Assembly: GCA_947247005.1 (NCBI GenBank)
Contig: OX365955.1
Coordinates: forward strand, 44,681,822 to 44,745,821
Length of the DNA: 64,000 nucleotides
Origin: Spisula solida
Lineage: Eukaryota; Mollusca; Bivalvia; Venerida; Mactridae
Reading direction: 5' to 3'
Part shown: positions 41,793 to 53,613 of the stretch, in pieces
How the letters are laid out: the number at the start of each line of letters is the position of its first letter
How positions within the stretch are numbered: the stretch's first letter is position 1
The notes under the pieces: model-generated
Told to the model about the DNA's origin: nothing
Database searches by the model: none
The model's input: the letters and a program-made list of their open reading frames with translations, nothing else
Translations under genes and position numbers: made by a program

Positions 41793-44343
41793 ATTTCTTT
41801 AAACACTAATATCTAAACGAGCAGAATAACATAATTTTAATATATACGTTTATAACTTGACACGTTAAAATTGAGATGAAATCACGGTAAATTCACTAAA
41901 TTTCCCATCGAAATATTGATGGTGAATAATAGTGAATATACACATAAATTAAAATCTATGATAACATAGATGTTATGAAAATGTCGATGCAAGACAGTTT
42001 AATAATACAAAAACTTGCCAGTATCTACCGATAGTAAATACTTTCAAAATACCAACTGTTTTCTCTTTAAAGTTTAATACTTTCGCTGCACAAATAAACG
42101 TGTATCAAGTAAACGGTTCGCCAGCAGCGGGTTTAAATAATGATAACAATTTTAACGAATTTTGATAATAGCGCGCGAAATCCACATACCTTATTGCTGT
42201 CAGATAAGAAACTTGTCATTACAGTTTACGTTAAGTCACTATACAAAGGGGTCTGATTGCATCGCAATTGTTCAATTATGTTTTTGTCACCCAAATATTT
42301 GCCGCATGAAAGAGTCACTGCCTGGAAGGTATAGTATGTTACGTCTAAAGTTTGGGACCTATATTTACGCAACTAATATAATACTTGATGCGTCACATTG
42401 TATCATGTACCATTTATAATTATACTGTATGTATCATGATGCATTCTGATCACATCGGCCTTATGCATTTACCGGAGACAAACGGAAATGGCCGAGCTTT
42501 CACGATTGTATCATGATGGTGATTTTGATGTCCATGGCTTGCTTTTTGACAAAGATCATACACAAATGGATATGCTTGTCTAAAAAGAGCCAAAATATGA
42601 CTTGAAGACCTATAATGCATTGCGCGCGCTTCGGTAATTATCGGCCGTGTTCGTCTCCTGTATTCTTTGCTTTTTGACAATACACTTAATAAGGAGTAAA
42701 TATTACTCATGTGTTTAACGCAGTAAGCCAATCAAAAAATATTAATTAAGCACCCATAGATTCGATGGTAACTTGGTATTTAAATATTTAAGCATCTTGG
42801 CGGTATATATACTCTTCTTTTTCATTTTCTTCGTTCCATCTTTAACGGCTGTTCATGGGTTTAAGGATTTGTTTCCAGTTTTATATAAATTTGAAACGGG
42901 CATGTTTCTTACTTCTTTGGATGTCGTTCTATCACACTCGGAAATATTCATTTATATAATGTAGATTCATATAATAATGGTTGCTATTGGTCACTATGAC
43001 GATCCGCGTATGGTCTAGCGCCACCTATCGACGGTAAATACGAATCAAACTTGACATCCGCATTAATGTACAGTCAGCCTTAGTCGAGCTAAGAACGCCA
43101 ACATTTCATTTTTTTAAAAAATGCACGGACACGCATGGAAAAGTTGATTAAATTTGCTTCATGCTGTGGGTTAAGTAGTGCGTCCCCAGTTATAGCACGT
43201 GTAATGTCCACCCCTATGGTCAGCCATTGTCGTCTGCTCATTTTGACCACAATAGCGGTGTCCACTTAATTCAATACTTTGACATGCGGCCATACATCAA
43301 GTACGAAACGAATTGAGAACAAATGCATTTTTTCTGTTATCAGATTTTTTCATACCAACGGTGACATGTTTTATTTCTATGTCACGTGACTATATTTAAA
43401 TGGTCGAGTTCTTCTTTCTGGAGGTCTTTTTGCTCTATTTTAGACATACATGATCGCATTCACGTCTCCTTGTAACATTCCTACGTCACGTGACGTAACG
43501 ATTTGTCGGGTTAGTCTATTTTAATGAATTCAAAACTAAATAATAGCCAGTAGATCAATTTTTTGTTGACAATTTCTGTGAATTTTGCTATAATGAGACT
43601 GGATTGATAAAAGTGGTAAATACGTCAAATTAAATACCCAATGAATCAGTGCTGTCGAAAGATACTTGGCCCGGTGGTATGCATTCATTAAACAGATATT
43701 TGCAAACAAAAAACTATCAAGCGTTTGAAGAATGAGCAGTTAATATTGCAATTCTATCAAACATGCTATGTTTTGTTAACCCTTAATTGAATCTGATAAA
43801 TTGAATGGAACAGTAAGTTGGGCGTGTCGTGGCTGTACAGTATTACCAACATTTTCCTGTGAAATTATATCATTGCATATAAAATCGTAAACGATCTAGT
43901 GTGATTTTATTACAATTAAATCTTATTTTCTTGCTCGTTGAAGGGTGAGAAGAATAGGTAGCTGTTTGTTGACAATATCCTCATAGATTGACACCCTAAT
44001 TATACGTTAGTTTTTGTTTTTTTGCATTTTGTTGTGAGAGCTATTTGAAGTAAACACGTTTACCATGGTACAGACAGATTAAAATATACCTCGGTTGTTG
44101 TTGTAGTTTATTAAAGCCATTAATTACAAACTCTGCATTTAAAGGTTCATAACCGTATTTATATTACAAATATAAAAGCTAACTAAGTCACATTTTAGTG
44201 ACAATGGTCGCCATATGACACAGAACGCAGACGGCACAAGGGTAGGCTTTAAGCGCGAATGTGTCGTACATCCCAGCTTCACACAACGTGTCAAATAAGG
44301 CTAGATCAGAAAAGTACCATTATTTTGACCATCGAATTATCAG
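41793..44343. other. no gene; one small hairpin repeat
   Basis: Contains only the small hairpin repeat at 42442-42509. A frame at 42773 that reads like a signal peptide lacks an ATG start. Confidence 0.5.
42442..42509. repeat. small hairpin repeat, copy 2 of 3
   Basis: CATTCTGATCACATCGGCCT ... ACCGGAGACAAACGG ... GGCCGAGCTTTCACGATTG. It is shorter in the middle than copies 1 and 3. Confidence 0.82.
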
Positions 44344-44400
44344 TAATAATAATAATAATAATAAAGACTTTATTTAACGAGGAAACTCAATTATTAAATT
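44344..44400 (-). mobile_element. retroposon 3' tail, copy 2 of 3
   Basis: (AAT)n joined to AAAGACTTTATTTAACGAGG, the same junction as at 35600. Confidence 0.65.
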
Positions 44401-44650
44401 ATTACACGTAATAGCTGTCGCCATCCGTTTGAAGTACATGTATATTCATTAATACTGCTCATATTTTAATTTACATTCTGACACTATGACAATCACGTGA
44501 CTTACTTTGACAATCACGTGACAAGGGTAACTGATTGTTGCAGATAAAATTATTGAATAAAAATTTACATAAACTGTCAATATGGCATTTTTGATACGCA
44601 GACTGTGACGTGAGACGTATAAGACTAATGATATTGACATTACTGATGTC

Positions 44651-44710
44651 ACAGAACAGCTAGGACAGAACAGAACAGAACAGAACAGAACAGGACAGAA
44701 TAGAACAGAA
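44651..44710. repeat. (ACAGA)n microsatellite
   Basis: About nine pentamers of ACAGA/AGAAC with a few substitutions. Confidence 0.9.
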
Positions 44711-45868
44711 GGTGATAACTAACACTATCACACGTCTGGTCGCTCTCTACATGTATATATTAAGATACCGCCTCTCGTCTGTAGATAACATCTTGTCGGC
44801 GAACATCTAAATTCATGTAATAAGCATCTGTCATTAAATAGATCAAACATTTAAATAAACACATCCGAAATTCCGCATATCCGAAAAGATGCTATTAATT
44901 TCTTGCTCTGCAGCATTTTCTGCGTTGTCATGCTCGTCTGTGTTGCAACTAACAACTGCTGTTTGGGCGTGTATGTGTACAATAGGATTAATGCAGATTA
45001 TCACAACGCAGTCTTCATATTTCTGCTTCTATTCTAACGTAGGCGAGACTCCAAGCTTGTTCGATACAAGAAAATGCGAACTTAAAAATGGTTAACAGCT
45101 GATGTTAGCTCGGCATAATGATTATTATAAACGAGTTTTGCATTATCAGGGTAGTTGAAAACAATATGCAAATCGCTTAATGGAATGCCACTAACTAGTA
45201 ATTAACGGCATTTTGTTTTCTCATTGGTGTGCACTTAAACTATTAGGAAGATCATCGAATTCAGCAATGTTTTAGTCCCAGTCATTATAATATTTAGCTG
45301 AAAATAGCAAACCATTCATCACTTAAATTACCCGGCATTCACCGTTGAACGTCTTCCTACCAAAACACATAATGAAATGAATCGATGGCAACCACAGGTG
45401 TCATGCATATGGTCGCTAGTTGGAATACTTCAGTGAAAATCAAAGAGAAGCGGTTACTTATAAGTCCTATAAAACAGGTAGGGTTAGGAATAATTGGTGA
45501 TTTACGGGTAGATTACGTACTAGAAGAGGGGCGTTCTATCCGTGTTGAGCTAGTTCGAACTAGATGTTTTACTAATAAACTTGTGAACTATTTTCTCTGA
45601 ATATTGTTTATTGCTCGGCCTCCTACAAATACTTCATGGAAATGGATAATAATTAGAAGTATATAATTATATACAGTACTTACTAAGTATTAGTAAAAAT
45701 AACTTCCTCGTCACGTTTTTATATTGATAAAATAAATTATTTAATTTCTACTGAAAAAAGATGACTTAATCAAAAAAATTTTTTTTAAAAATACATGTGT
45801 TTAGATCTTTGACTTAATTGTACCCCCACTGTATTCAGCACCGATATTAGACCCACCAATAGTTTGCC
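44711..45868. other. no convincing gene
   Basis: ATG frames at 44889-45095 and 45385-45600 (68 and 71 codons) have no recognisable domains and are within chance length. Confidence 0.45.
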
Positions 45869-46075
45869 CTCAGTGGCGGGCACTGACACTCCTCAGTGGC
45901 GGGCACTGACACTCCTCAGTGGCGGGCACTGACACTCCTCAGTGGCGGGCACTGACACTCCTGAGTGGCGGGCACTGACACTCCTCAGTGGCGGGCACTG
46001 ACACTCCTCAGTGGCGGGCACTAACACTCCTCAGTGGCGGGCACTGACACTCCTCAGGGGCGGGCACTGACACTC
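45869..46075. repeat. GC-rich minisatellite, 23-bp unit x 9
   Basis: The unit is CCTCAGTGGCGGGCACTGAC plus ACT. Nine copies with only four or so substitutions. The GC content is far above the surroundings. Confidence 0.97.
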
Positions 46076-46333
46076 ACGAGAGGTAGTCTAGAATAACAGC
46101 AGACAAGAGCCATACATTGGAAGGTTATTATTGCCCGTATCTGGAATCTATATGCAATTAAATGAGCTCCAAGAAGTTAGCTTAGAAGTATGCGAGAAAT
46201 TAGTGATCGTATTAAGTTGAATACATGTATCGAACTTACTCCTGGCTGGATATTGCTTCCAGAGGGATTTGCCAACATCCCTGGGACTCTCGCCTCGGCG
46301 TCTCCATGTATCCCCCACCGGGAGAAATGTTAT

Positions 46334-46957
46334 ATATATATGAGCCAGTCTCCAGGAAAACCTGCTATTTTGACAAAAATATTGACTTTAAGATTTTCCA
46401 TAGTATTACAGGATAATATTTAATAAGCAAATTGCAAAAGAAATTATGTTATTATCTTGAGTTTTAGGGAAGTTACAGCTGTTTTTGTAGAGTCCCTATT
46501 CGGAGCTTTTTGCGTGACGTCGCAAACGTCATTCAAACATTATTCGACGTAACTGAAATAAGTATTTCATTATTACACCATTTGATCAATTCTTGACATA
46601 AACTGTTCAAAATAGTACCAAATTCTATAATTATGTTTCACTTTTCAAAATATATATCAACATCGAAATTGTTTGCATTCAGAGAAAGGCTACTTCTGTT
46701 TTAAACAACTAAATCCTCGTTTTTCTCAATCGGAGTACTTTTCTAAAATTGGTCACCATAGCAACGAAGTATGTGTTTTCGACATAATGCATAGGAAAAT
46801 TTAAAGCTAATGCATAGTACTATATGGGTCAATTACTTAAAATAGAATCAATAGATATGTATTTTCCGTATTTTAGAGCTTTATCAAAATCTTGTTACAT
46901 ATAGTTTTTACATAATGTCATTATAGCAGGTTTTCCTGGAGACTGGCTCATATATAT
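46334..46957. mobile_element. non-autonomous transposon, perfect 35-bp inverted ends
   Basis: The left end 46334-46368, containing GAGCCAGTCTCCAGGAAAAC, is matched exactly in reverse complement at 46923-46957. The element is 624 bp. Both ends start in a run of TA, which would suit a TA-targeting (Tc1/mariner-like) mechanism but also hides any duplication. No transposase frame. The perfect match over 35 bp argues for recent activity. Confidence 0.88.
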
Positions 46958-48789
46958 ACAGTATACGATCATGTGTGCATGATATTACGAGTCACATTGT
47001 TACTATACGATAGCTTTCATTCCCTTGAAGCCGGAAGTTAGTTTCCAATTAGTCTTGGATAACACCGAGTGACCGCGCACTACGAATGTCTCGTCATAGC
47101 CTACGCCAAAAAGATACTTTAGTAGTCCACATGCCATCGAACTCATGCAATCATGGGTTGTGTACATACATTTTCTTCACTCAATTTACTAGGAATTACT
47201 GGCAAATTAATACCGTTACATGTAATGCACTATATATACATTCTGTTTAAGTTCAAAGAAAGAAAAGATGAAATGTCTACTTTGAAGTTTGTAGAAAGAT
47301 AACATGACATAGTACCAGGTGTTAGTTGTACATTTACATGCACAACTTAAATATTCAATTATAGTTTTCGTTTTACCGAGCATCATTCAGGCGTGTGTTG
47401 TTTTCATGCTCATCATTATTTCGTGCTCTGGACAACGATCAATATTTTATTGATATACTTTTATATGAAGTAGATAGTCTATTTCCTGATAAACTAAACA
47501 TGGTTTGCTACACCTTAAAAGAACAAATCAAGTTCCATGCTAAAGTTGAGTGAGGGCAAGAAAAAGGATTTAGAAGCACGGTGCCAATTGCTTGGAATAT
47601 CTATGGTATACTTCTAGCTTATAAATGGCATTTTAGCAGGCTTCAGACTTTGACAGTTGATGCGCCTTATTATACCCTTAGACAGAATTCCAAAAATGAA
47701 ATTCCATGGTACGTGACTGCGCATGCGCCTCGCTCGTCAGACGGGCGCTTGCTTCCAAACGTAAAATACATTTTATCGGGAATCGTTATATATTTTATTA
47801 TAACCTCCACCTCCCTTCCTCCTTCCGCTTTAATTGTCTGCTAGTCAATTTTTGGTTTTAGGGTGGGGCGCTTTTTCTACCCATATATGTTGTATTTTAA
47901 ACGATCACGTCATATTCTGTAGTAAGGCTTTATTCTGTATTGCCTCTTTTTGATTAGTATATGACTTTTAGAACTTATACTGTGTATAAAGTTCTTGGCT
48001 TTAATAAATAAATAAAGCCCATTTTCAACTTCAATCTGTGTCGTTTTGTATTCCAACATACTAGCTTCACCAGTCACCATCACCACAAGGAATATAACTA
48101 CATGAAGTGGGAGACAGATTCCAGAATGCTATCTTAATACAATGTAGGTTGACCGCTGAGAACTATCAAGTTACGACGAATTACTTATCCATATGAGTCC
48201 CTCTTGGGCCTGTACTTGGTACGTATATAAAACATATTAAAGAGAATATAAACGGTCAGGGGATGTTTCTAGTGGAAGCAAGAATCCAAAGTGACAGAAA
48301 TCATGAAATATCGGACGACATCTTACGTTGATTGAGTCATCCTAAAGACGATATAATAACGATCAAGTGGCGCGTCAAGTAGGAATGATATCATTGAAAT
48401 GGATTATAGCAATGCTAAGCCGAGCTGGTATTCGAAACATACGCACCCGTTATGACATTGCACAATTTGCGCTAATCGGAAATCGAACCGAAATCATTTC
48501 GAGGCTAGCGAAGCGGAAGTAATGTATGTTGACATAGAATGTGATTTAGATTTTAGTAGTTGTAAAAAACAGATTTGATTTAAATACATGTCCTTGAAAT
48601 TTATTAGATTTCACCAAATATTCCAACGCGCGGATCTTCATTGTTGAAGTGATAAATGTGTTTTTCGTTTTGCTTTGATCTTGTTAACAGTATAATACGG
48701 CTTTTATATCCTGCAATGAAATAAGCAGAGTCATTTTACGATTTATATTCAATGTCAGTAGATACGTGTTTGTGATCTGAAGTTTATAA
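46958..48789. other. no recognisable feature
   Basis: A small dyad, GGCTTT ... AAAGCC, around TAAATAAATA near 47997 is the only structure noticed. Confidence 0.5.
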
Positions 48790-49223
48790 TAACATAGATA
48801 TCGGACAAATATTCAATATATTATTCAACATAGATATCAGACAAATATTCAATATATTATTCGACATAGATATCGGACAAATATTCAATATATATTATTC
48901 AACATAGATATCGGACAAATATTCAATATATTATTCAACATAGATATCGGACAAATATTCAATATATTATTCAACATAGATGTCGGACAAATATTCAATA
49001 TATTATTCAACATAGATATCGGACAAATATTCAATATATTATTCAACATAGATATCGGACAAATATTCAATATATTATTCAACATAGATATCGGACAAAT
49101 ATTCAATATATTATTCAACATAGATATCGGACAAATATTCAATATATTATTCAACATAGATATCGGACAAATATTCAATATATTATTCAACATAGATATC
49201 GGACAAATATTCAATATAATATA
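48790..49223. repeat. minisatellite, 36-bp unit x 12
   Basis: The unit combines ACATAGATATCGGACAAATA with TTCAATATATTATTCA. Twelve copies, very uniform. It yields an open minus-strand frame of NICPISMLNNIL repeats, an artefact of a unit divisible by three. Confidence 0.96.
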
Positions 49224-50822
49224 TTATTCCAAATTGCATCACTAAATGCTAATAAAGCGAGTATTATCAGTAGTAATTACATTATAATTAAAGGTTTTAT
49301 AGCATACAAAACATCAATTTATGCAAATAATATGCAAAGAAAACATGGATAATGCGGGTTTGTTTAAATTCATAATTGTAATCTAATAGAAAATTGATCA
49401 ATTAGGTACAAATAAAATGGGAATTGCACTTCATATGACGCTGTATATATTCTGATGCTTGTCGTCGGCGTGGCCCTGAAATGCGCATACGTAAAAATGG
49501 ACGTCAAAAACAACGTTTTTTATGCTATATATTCTAATTATTTATTGGTAAATTTTCGAATGAATGTTAATTTAACAAGTGGTTTTCGCTTGAACCATTT
49601 TATTACTGTCCACATATGTCGGTTTATACTAATTTCAAATCAAACAATTCTACCCTAACAATTGACCTGACTTTTATGGTCATCGACAATTACATTGCGT
49701 CATATTCCTTCGCTCGTTCATGTTAAACTTGTCCAACTAGAAAATATAATGGCCACAATTGACACAAAAGGTGTTGTTCCCTCTGAGACCGTTTTAAGCA
49801 TCGGTGAATTTTAAAGCGTCTTTGCATCATGATGATCGCAATTCTATTCTTATTGTAATTTGTTATTCATCGCTTTTAACGGGTTTTCCTTACCTAACTT
49901 TTAATTGTGACAAAATTTAACATTTGAGGTTTTAAATTGTTAGTCACTTGATACGAAATTCTCGATTATCGCTGCATGACGTATCGGAACGATCAAACCA
50001 CGTGACTACCGACTACAAAACTTCGCACGTAATTTCATTTCAAATACCGTTTCCTTTGTAAATGCTCCCACCAACATCTGCTGTTGCTGTTACTGACAGT
50101 AGTTCTTTATACTGATAGCGTACGTCATTGTGGTTCATTAGGCTAGTATACAATTGTATATTATATTATAATTTCAAGTTTTATTTTAAAAGCAAACTTA
50201 TCTTAAGCAAGACCATTGACCTCGTGCGTCAGCGTTGCATGATAATGTATATATACAGTGCTTAAGTATATTTGTTATTTCAAATTTTATTTATTTCAAG
50301 CTTATTTATGTCCAACAAGCTTATTTCTAAATTAATAAATAACTGCAGCAGATCAACACTCCATGTATCACACTTTCGGTTGTGAACCAGAGATGGTTGA
50401 TTTTGGGATGTTATTTAAATTGTTTATACAATTTTACAATGGGAACATAATATACATATTTTGGAGGTTATTGCCCTACGAAAGGATGAAAGAACTTGAG
50501 TTAAAATGAATGCCAATTTACGTTGTTGTTTATATATTTGAACCATATCGTGTACGGTTCAACTCGAGTACCATGTTTTGTTGCCTGGGTAGTATAACCA
50601 CTCTCAGTCTTCTTTATAACTGGCTACTGTGCGTTTTCTTGTTAGATACAAAACTAAGTTTTATAACATTGACTATCGTCTTGTTTAATTTGTGCAAATA
50701 TAGAAACGGTGCTGTGACTCAAAATTCAGAACTACATTTGCTATCACCCTACTGTTTGGTCAAAGATAGTGTCGAGACTCGAAGCGCGGCGTCAACTTTC
50801 TGTGACGTCACTTCTGCTATAC
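49224..50822. other. no recognisable feature
   Basis: Nothing clear. A 121-codon ATG frame at 50510-50875 runs into the element at 50823 and has no recognised domain. Confidence 0.45.
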
Positions 50823-51409
50823 CCTTTCCGCTACCACAGCGTACTAGCCGGGATGGCCATTTCGACCTTCCGTAGTTTTCGACCTAATTGCCCAAATTCG
50901 GGAATTTCGCTGTCATGGGTACACAGGCATCCCAGACTAAAGGATATTACAGGCCAAAGGTGGTGCACAGGTTTTTGGGCCCGCTGGTCCCCTTTAAAGA
51001 GGACTTTGAACGTAGATTTTCCAAAACTGAAATTACTGGTCCTACCCCCATTGCGGTACGATTCCCCGTGGAATTGCATTAACATTTAGCGCCAAAAAGT
51101 TTATATTTTTCTATAGAAGGTATATAAGGCTAGACAAAGGGGTCAGGATCACTGCCGTAAAGGGGCCAAAAAGTAGGCCTACCAAGCTAAAAAAGAAGTT
51201 TTTCGCGCAAGGGTCACTGTCACATCGTCATTTCCGGTGACCTTTAGTCGAAATGTTGACAATTTATCATACTTTCACTTTGGGGCAGGTGTGTAGCATT
51301 CAGATGTATCGAGTTTTTATCAGTGCTGCAAGTCAATAGTGTCTCAGGGACGAGGTAAAGGGACAATATGAATTTCTCATGCCCCCCCCCCATCGTGGTA
51401 GCGGAAAGG
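50823..51409. mobile_element. inverted-repeat element, 587 bp
   Basis: CCTTTCCGCTACCAC (50823-50837) is matched exactly in reverse complement at 51395-51409. The inside is GC-richer than its surroundings and holds overlapping open frames of 64-106 codons with no recognised domain. A run of ten C (51382-51391) lies near the right end. Fifteen bases of perfect inverted ends over 587 bp are suggestive, but there is no visible target duplication. Confidence 0.55.
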
Positions 51410-52133
51410 ATATGAAATTCGTTAGATATTTTAGGGAACTTCGCGAGTCTCCAGATGTAAATAGTATTTTAGGACATGAAGTGTTTAAATAATAGCAAAA
51501 TATAAACGACTGTAAAGCAACACCGCACGTGAAATAATGGTAAGCATACTAACTACATATATTACATGTACCCACCCATGTTAGTATAATATATTTTATA
51601 GAAAGGTCACAAGGGCGTCGTAGGTATTGTGGTTTGTGTGTTATACATACTAATACCTGGTATGATGCAAGTCACCTATCCATCTACTCAATAATTCAAG
51701 AATTATTTAAAAAAATAGAACACATGACGTCAACTAAATCATTACCCAATCAGCATTGACGAAGATGTTAAGAGAAATCCCGAGGGAAGATAAAAGTCAC
51801 GTATATTCAGACAGTGTAAGTAATATTCGGATATATTCAAAGTAAATCGTCCGATAAACATCAATGTACATTCATGATTGAACAATCTGACGGTAATAAA
51901 ATATTTCATTGATCTCTCGATGTTAGTCAGTGTATAAATTATTAGTCATGTACGTATATCGGAAGACACCAACTTTTAATGCAAATTGTTGTGAGATGTG
52001 TTGAACTCGCATTGTCAGTGAAAAGTCATTAAAATAACCAAATCGCATTTTAAAAATAATAATCGTATTCTGGATTGAACTTTTCTTGTACTTGTAAGTC
52101 AATTTGACATATGAGACCGTGGCGTATGTAGCA
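51410..52133. other. no recognisable feature
   Basis: Nothing seen. Confidence 0.5.
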
Positions 52134-52305
52134 ACGTTAAATGTAGCATCGACGCTAAATGTCGCACTTGACGTTAAATGTCGCAAGGCTGACGCTAAAT
52201 ATCGCAACCGACGCTAAATGTCGCAATCCCTCCTGACGCTAAATGTCGCATCTGTGACGTTAAATGTCGCAACAAACTGGCCTGACATTAACGCTAAATG
52301 TCGCA
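52134..52305. repeat. cluster of eight 16-bp motifs with irregular spacing
   Basis: GACGCTAAATGTCGCA or GACGTTAAATGTCGCA at 52151, 52170, 52191, 52210, 52235, 52256 and (AACGCT form) 52290, with a variant at 52134. Spacers are 2, 3, 5, 3, 9, 5 and 18 bases and unrelated in sequence. The GACGTTAAATGTC form is an imperfect dyad. The irregular spacing distinguishes it from an ordinary tandem repeat. Confidence 0.9.
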
Positions 52306-52884
52306 ATCATTTATAAACACTCTTTTGTAGTATTACTGTTCTAGTTTTAGTCCAGACGTATCCACAGTTATTAGGGGTGTATCCAAAGGGGTTCGACACA
52401 TAAGCCTGCAGTGATTAAAAACTTGTGAAAACGGTACTGGTGTAGCTTCCTTGCATGCTAGACGCCAAACGTATATACCAACTTGTGACGTCATAGACCA
52501 CATGATTATGCACCCAAATAATGATAGATCCAGAACTGCATTTGAGTTTATCCAGTACTGGGATTATGTAACCCAGTAGTCTCCATAACCCTTACTGTCT
52601 ATGGAGCTTCAAATAAACCCAAACTAAAACAGAATTATAAATACATATGTACATACGTACGTCAAACTTTCAAAGGGTAGTTGGGCGTAAAATCTATCGT
52701 ACAATTCAACCTCATGACTGAAGTGTTGTTGTTAGAAGTCGACAGTTCATTAACAAAATATTACAGTAATTTAGCCTTATGATGAATATTTTTCATCAAT
52801 ATGCTAATATTAGATCCCCAAGTTGAACCAGTTTAAATACATTCTCTTGTTCGCGTTGTATTATATATCTAGCCTACTGAAAGT
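52306..52884. other. no recognisable feature
   Basis: Nothing seen. Confidence 0.5.
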
Positions 52885-53075
52885 TCACTGAATTGCGTGG
52901 ACATTTAATTTCGTGGATTTTTGAAAAATTGAAATTTGTCGGGTCGTAAATAAAATTCGTGAATTGCACAACATGGAAGGGTTAACCTTATTCTCTAACT
53001 GGGAAGTCGAATAATCGTGGGAAGTAGATTTTGTGGTCGAGTTCAACAACGAAATCAACGAAAATTACCCCCTCC
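52885..53075. repeat. degenerate dispersed repeat with TTTCGTGGA / AACGAAA words
   Basis: GCGTGGACATTTAATTTCGT, AAATTCGTGAATTG, then on the other side AACGAAATCAACGAAAATTA followed by CCCCC. These words are typical of an old interspersed repeat with inverted halves. The boundaries are unclear. Confidence 0.3.
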
Positions 53076-53532
53076 AAAAAATTAATGCGTTTACAGTATA
53101 AGTTTTATGTGAAGTGGTTTTATGATATAAGATTCACAGTCTGTTATAATAATAAGAATTTTAATTGTGATTGTTTTGGCCGATATGTTGTTACATGTTA
53201 CAATTCACTAACTGGGTGTTATGTGTAACATAATATTGCATGACTAAGGTACTTTTTAGATAGATTTTACATAAGTTGACTTGCTCTTCTCGCATTGAAT
53301 TACTAATAAACAAATGAATAAAAAGATATAGCTAGACATATTGCATTAATACGTACAGTATGAATAGTCACGTACCAACGTAATGGAGCTATACGTATTT
53401 AGTCCAGCATGATGGCACAGTTTTGAAATTTTGCATGCGCATTTCTACAAATATTCCACATATATTTGAGGAATTTATTTTATATCAACATACGTACATT
53501 ACTCCATATACACAACAACCAGGGACAACGAG
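53076..53532. other. no recognisable feature
   Basis: Nothing seen. Confidence 0.5.
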
Positions 53533-53613
53533 CATTCTGATCACCTCGGCCTTTATACATTGCAATATTATAATAGCCGGATACAATCGGAAATGACCGA
53601 GGTTTCACGATTA
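53533..53613. repeat. small hairpin repeat, copy 3 of 3
   Basis: CATTCTGATCACCTCGGCCT ... GCCGGATACAATCGG ... GACCGAGGTTTCACGATTA. The middle differs from copies 1 and 2. Confidence 0.82.

Noticed and set aside
42773..42964. 63-codon frame with a hydrophobic start
   Set aside because: It starts with TTG and has no ATG at the right place.
48885..49214. 109-codon frame of NICPISMLNNIL repeats
   Set aside because: 36-bp minisatellite artefact.
50510..51089. Overlapping frames of 121 and 106 codons
   Set aside because: They cross the boundary of an inverted-repeat element, overlap each other and a minus-strand frame, and show no domain.
52134..52305. CRISPR-like layout of a repeat with spacers
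   Set aside because: Repeats are only 16 bp, spacers 2-18 bp and irregular, no cas genes, and the window is animal-like.
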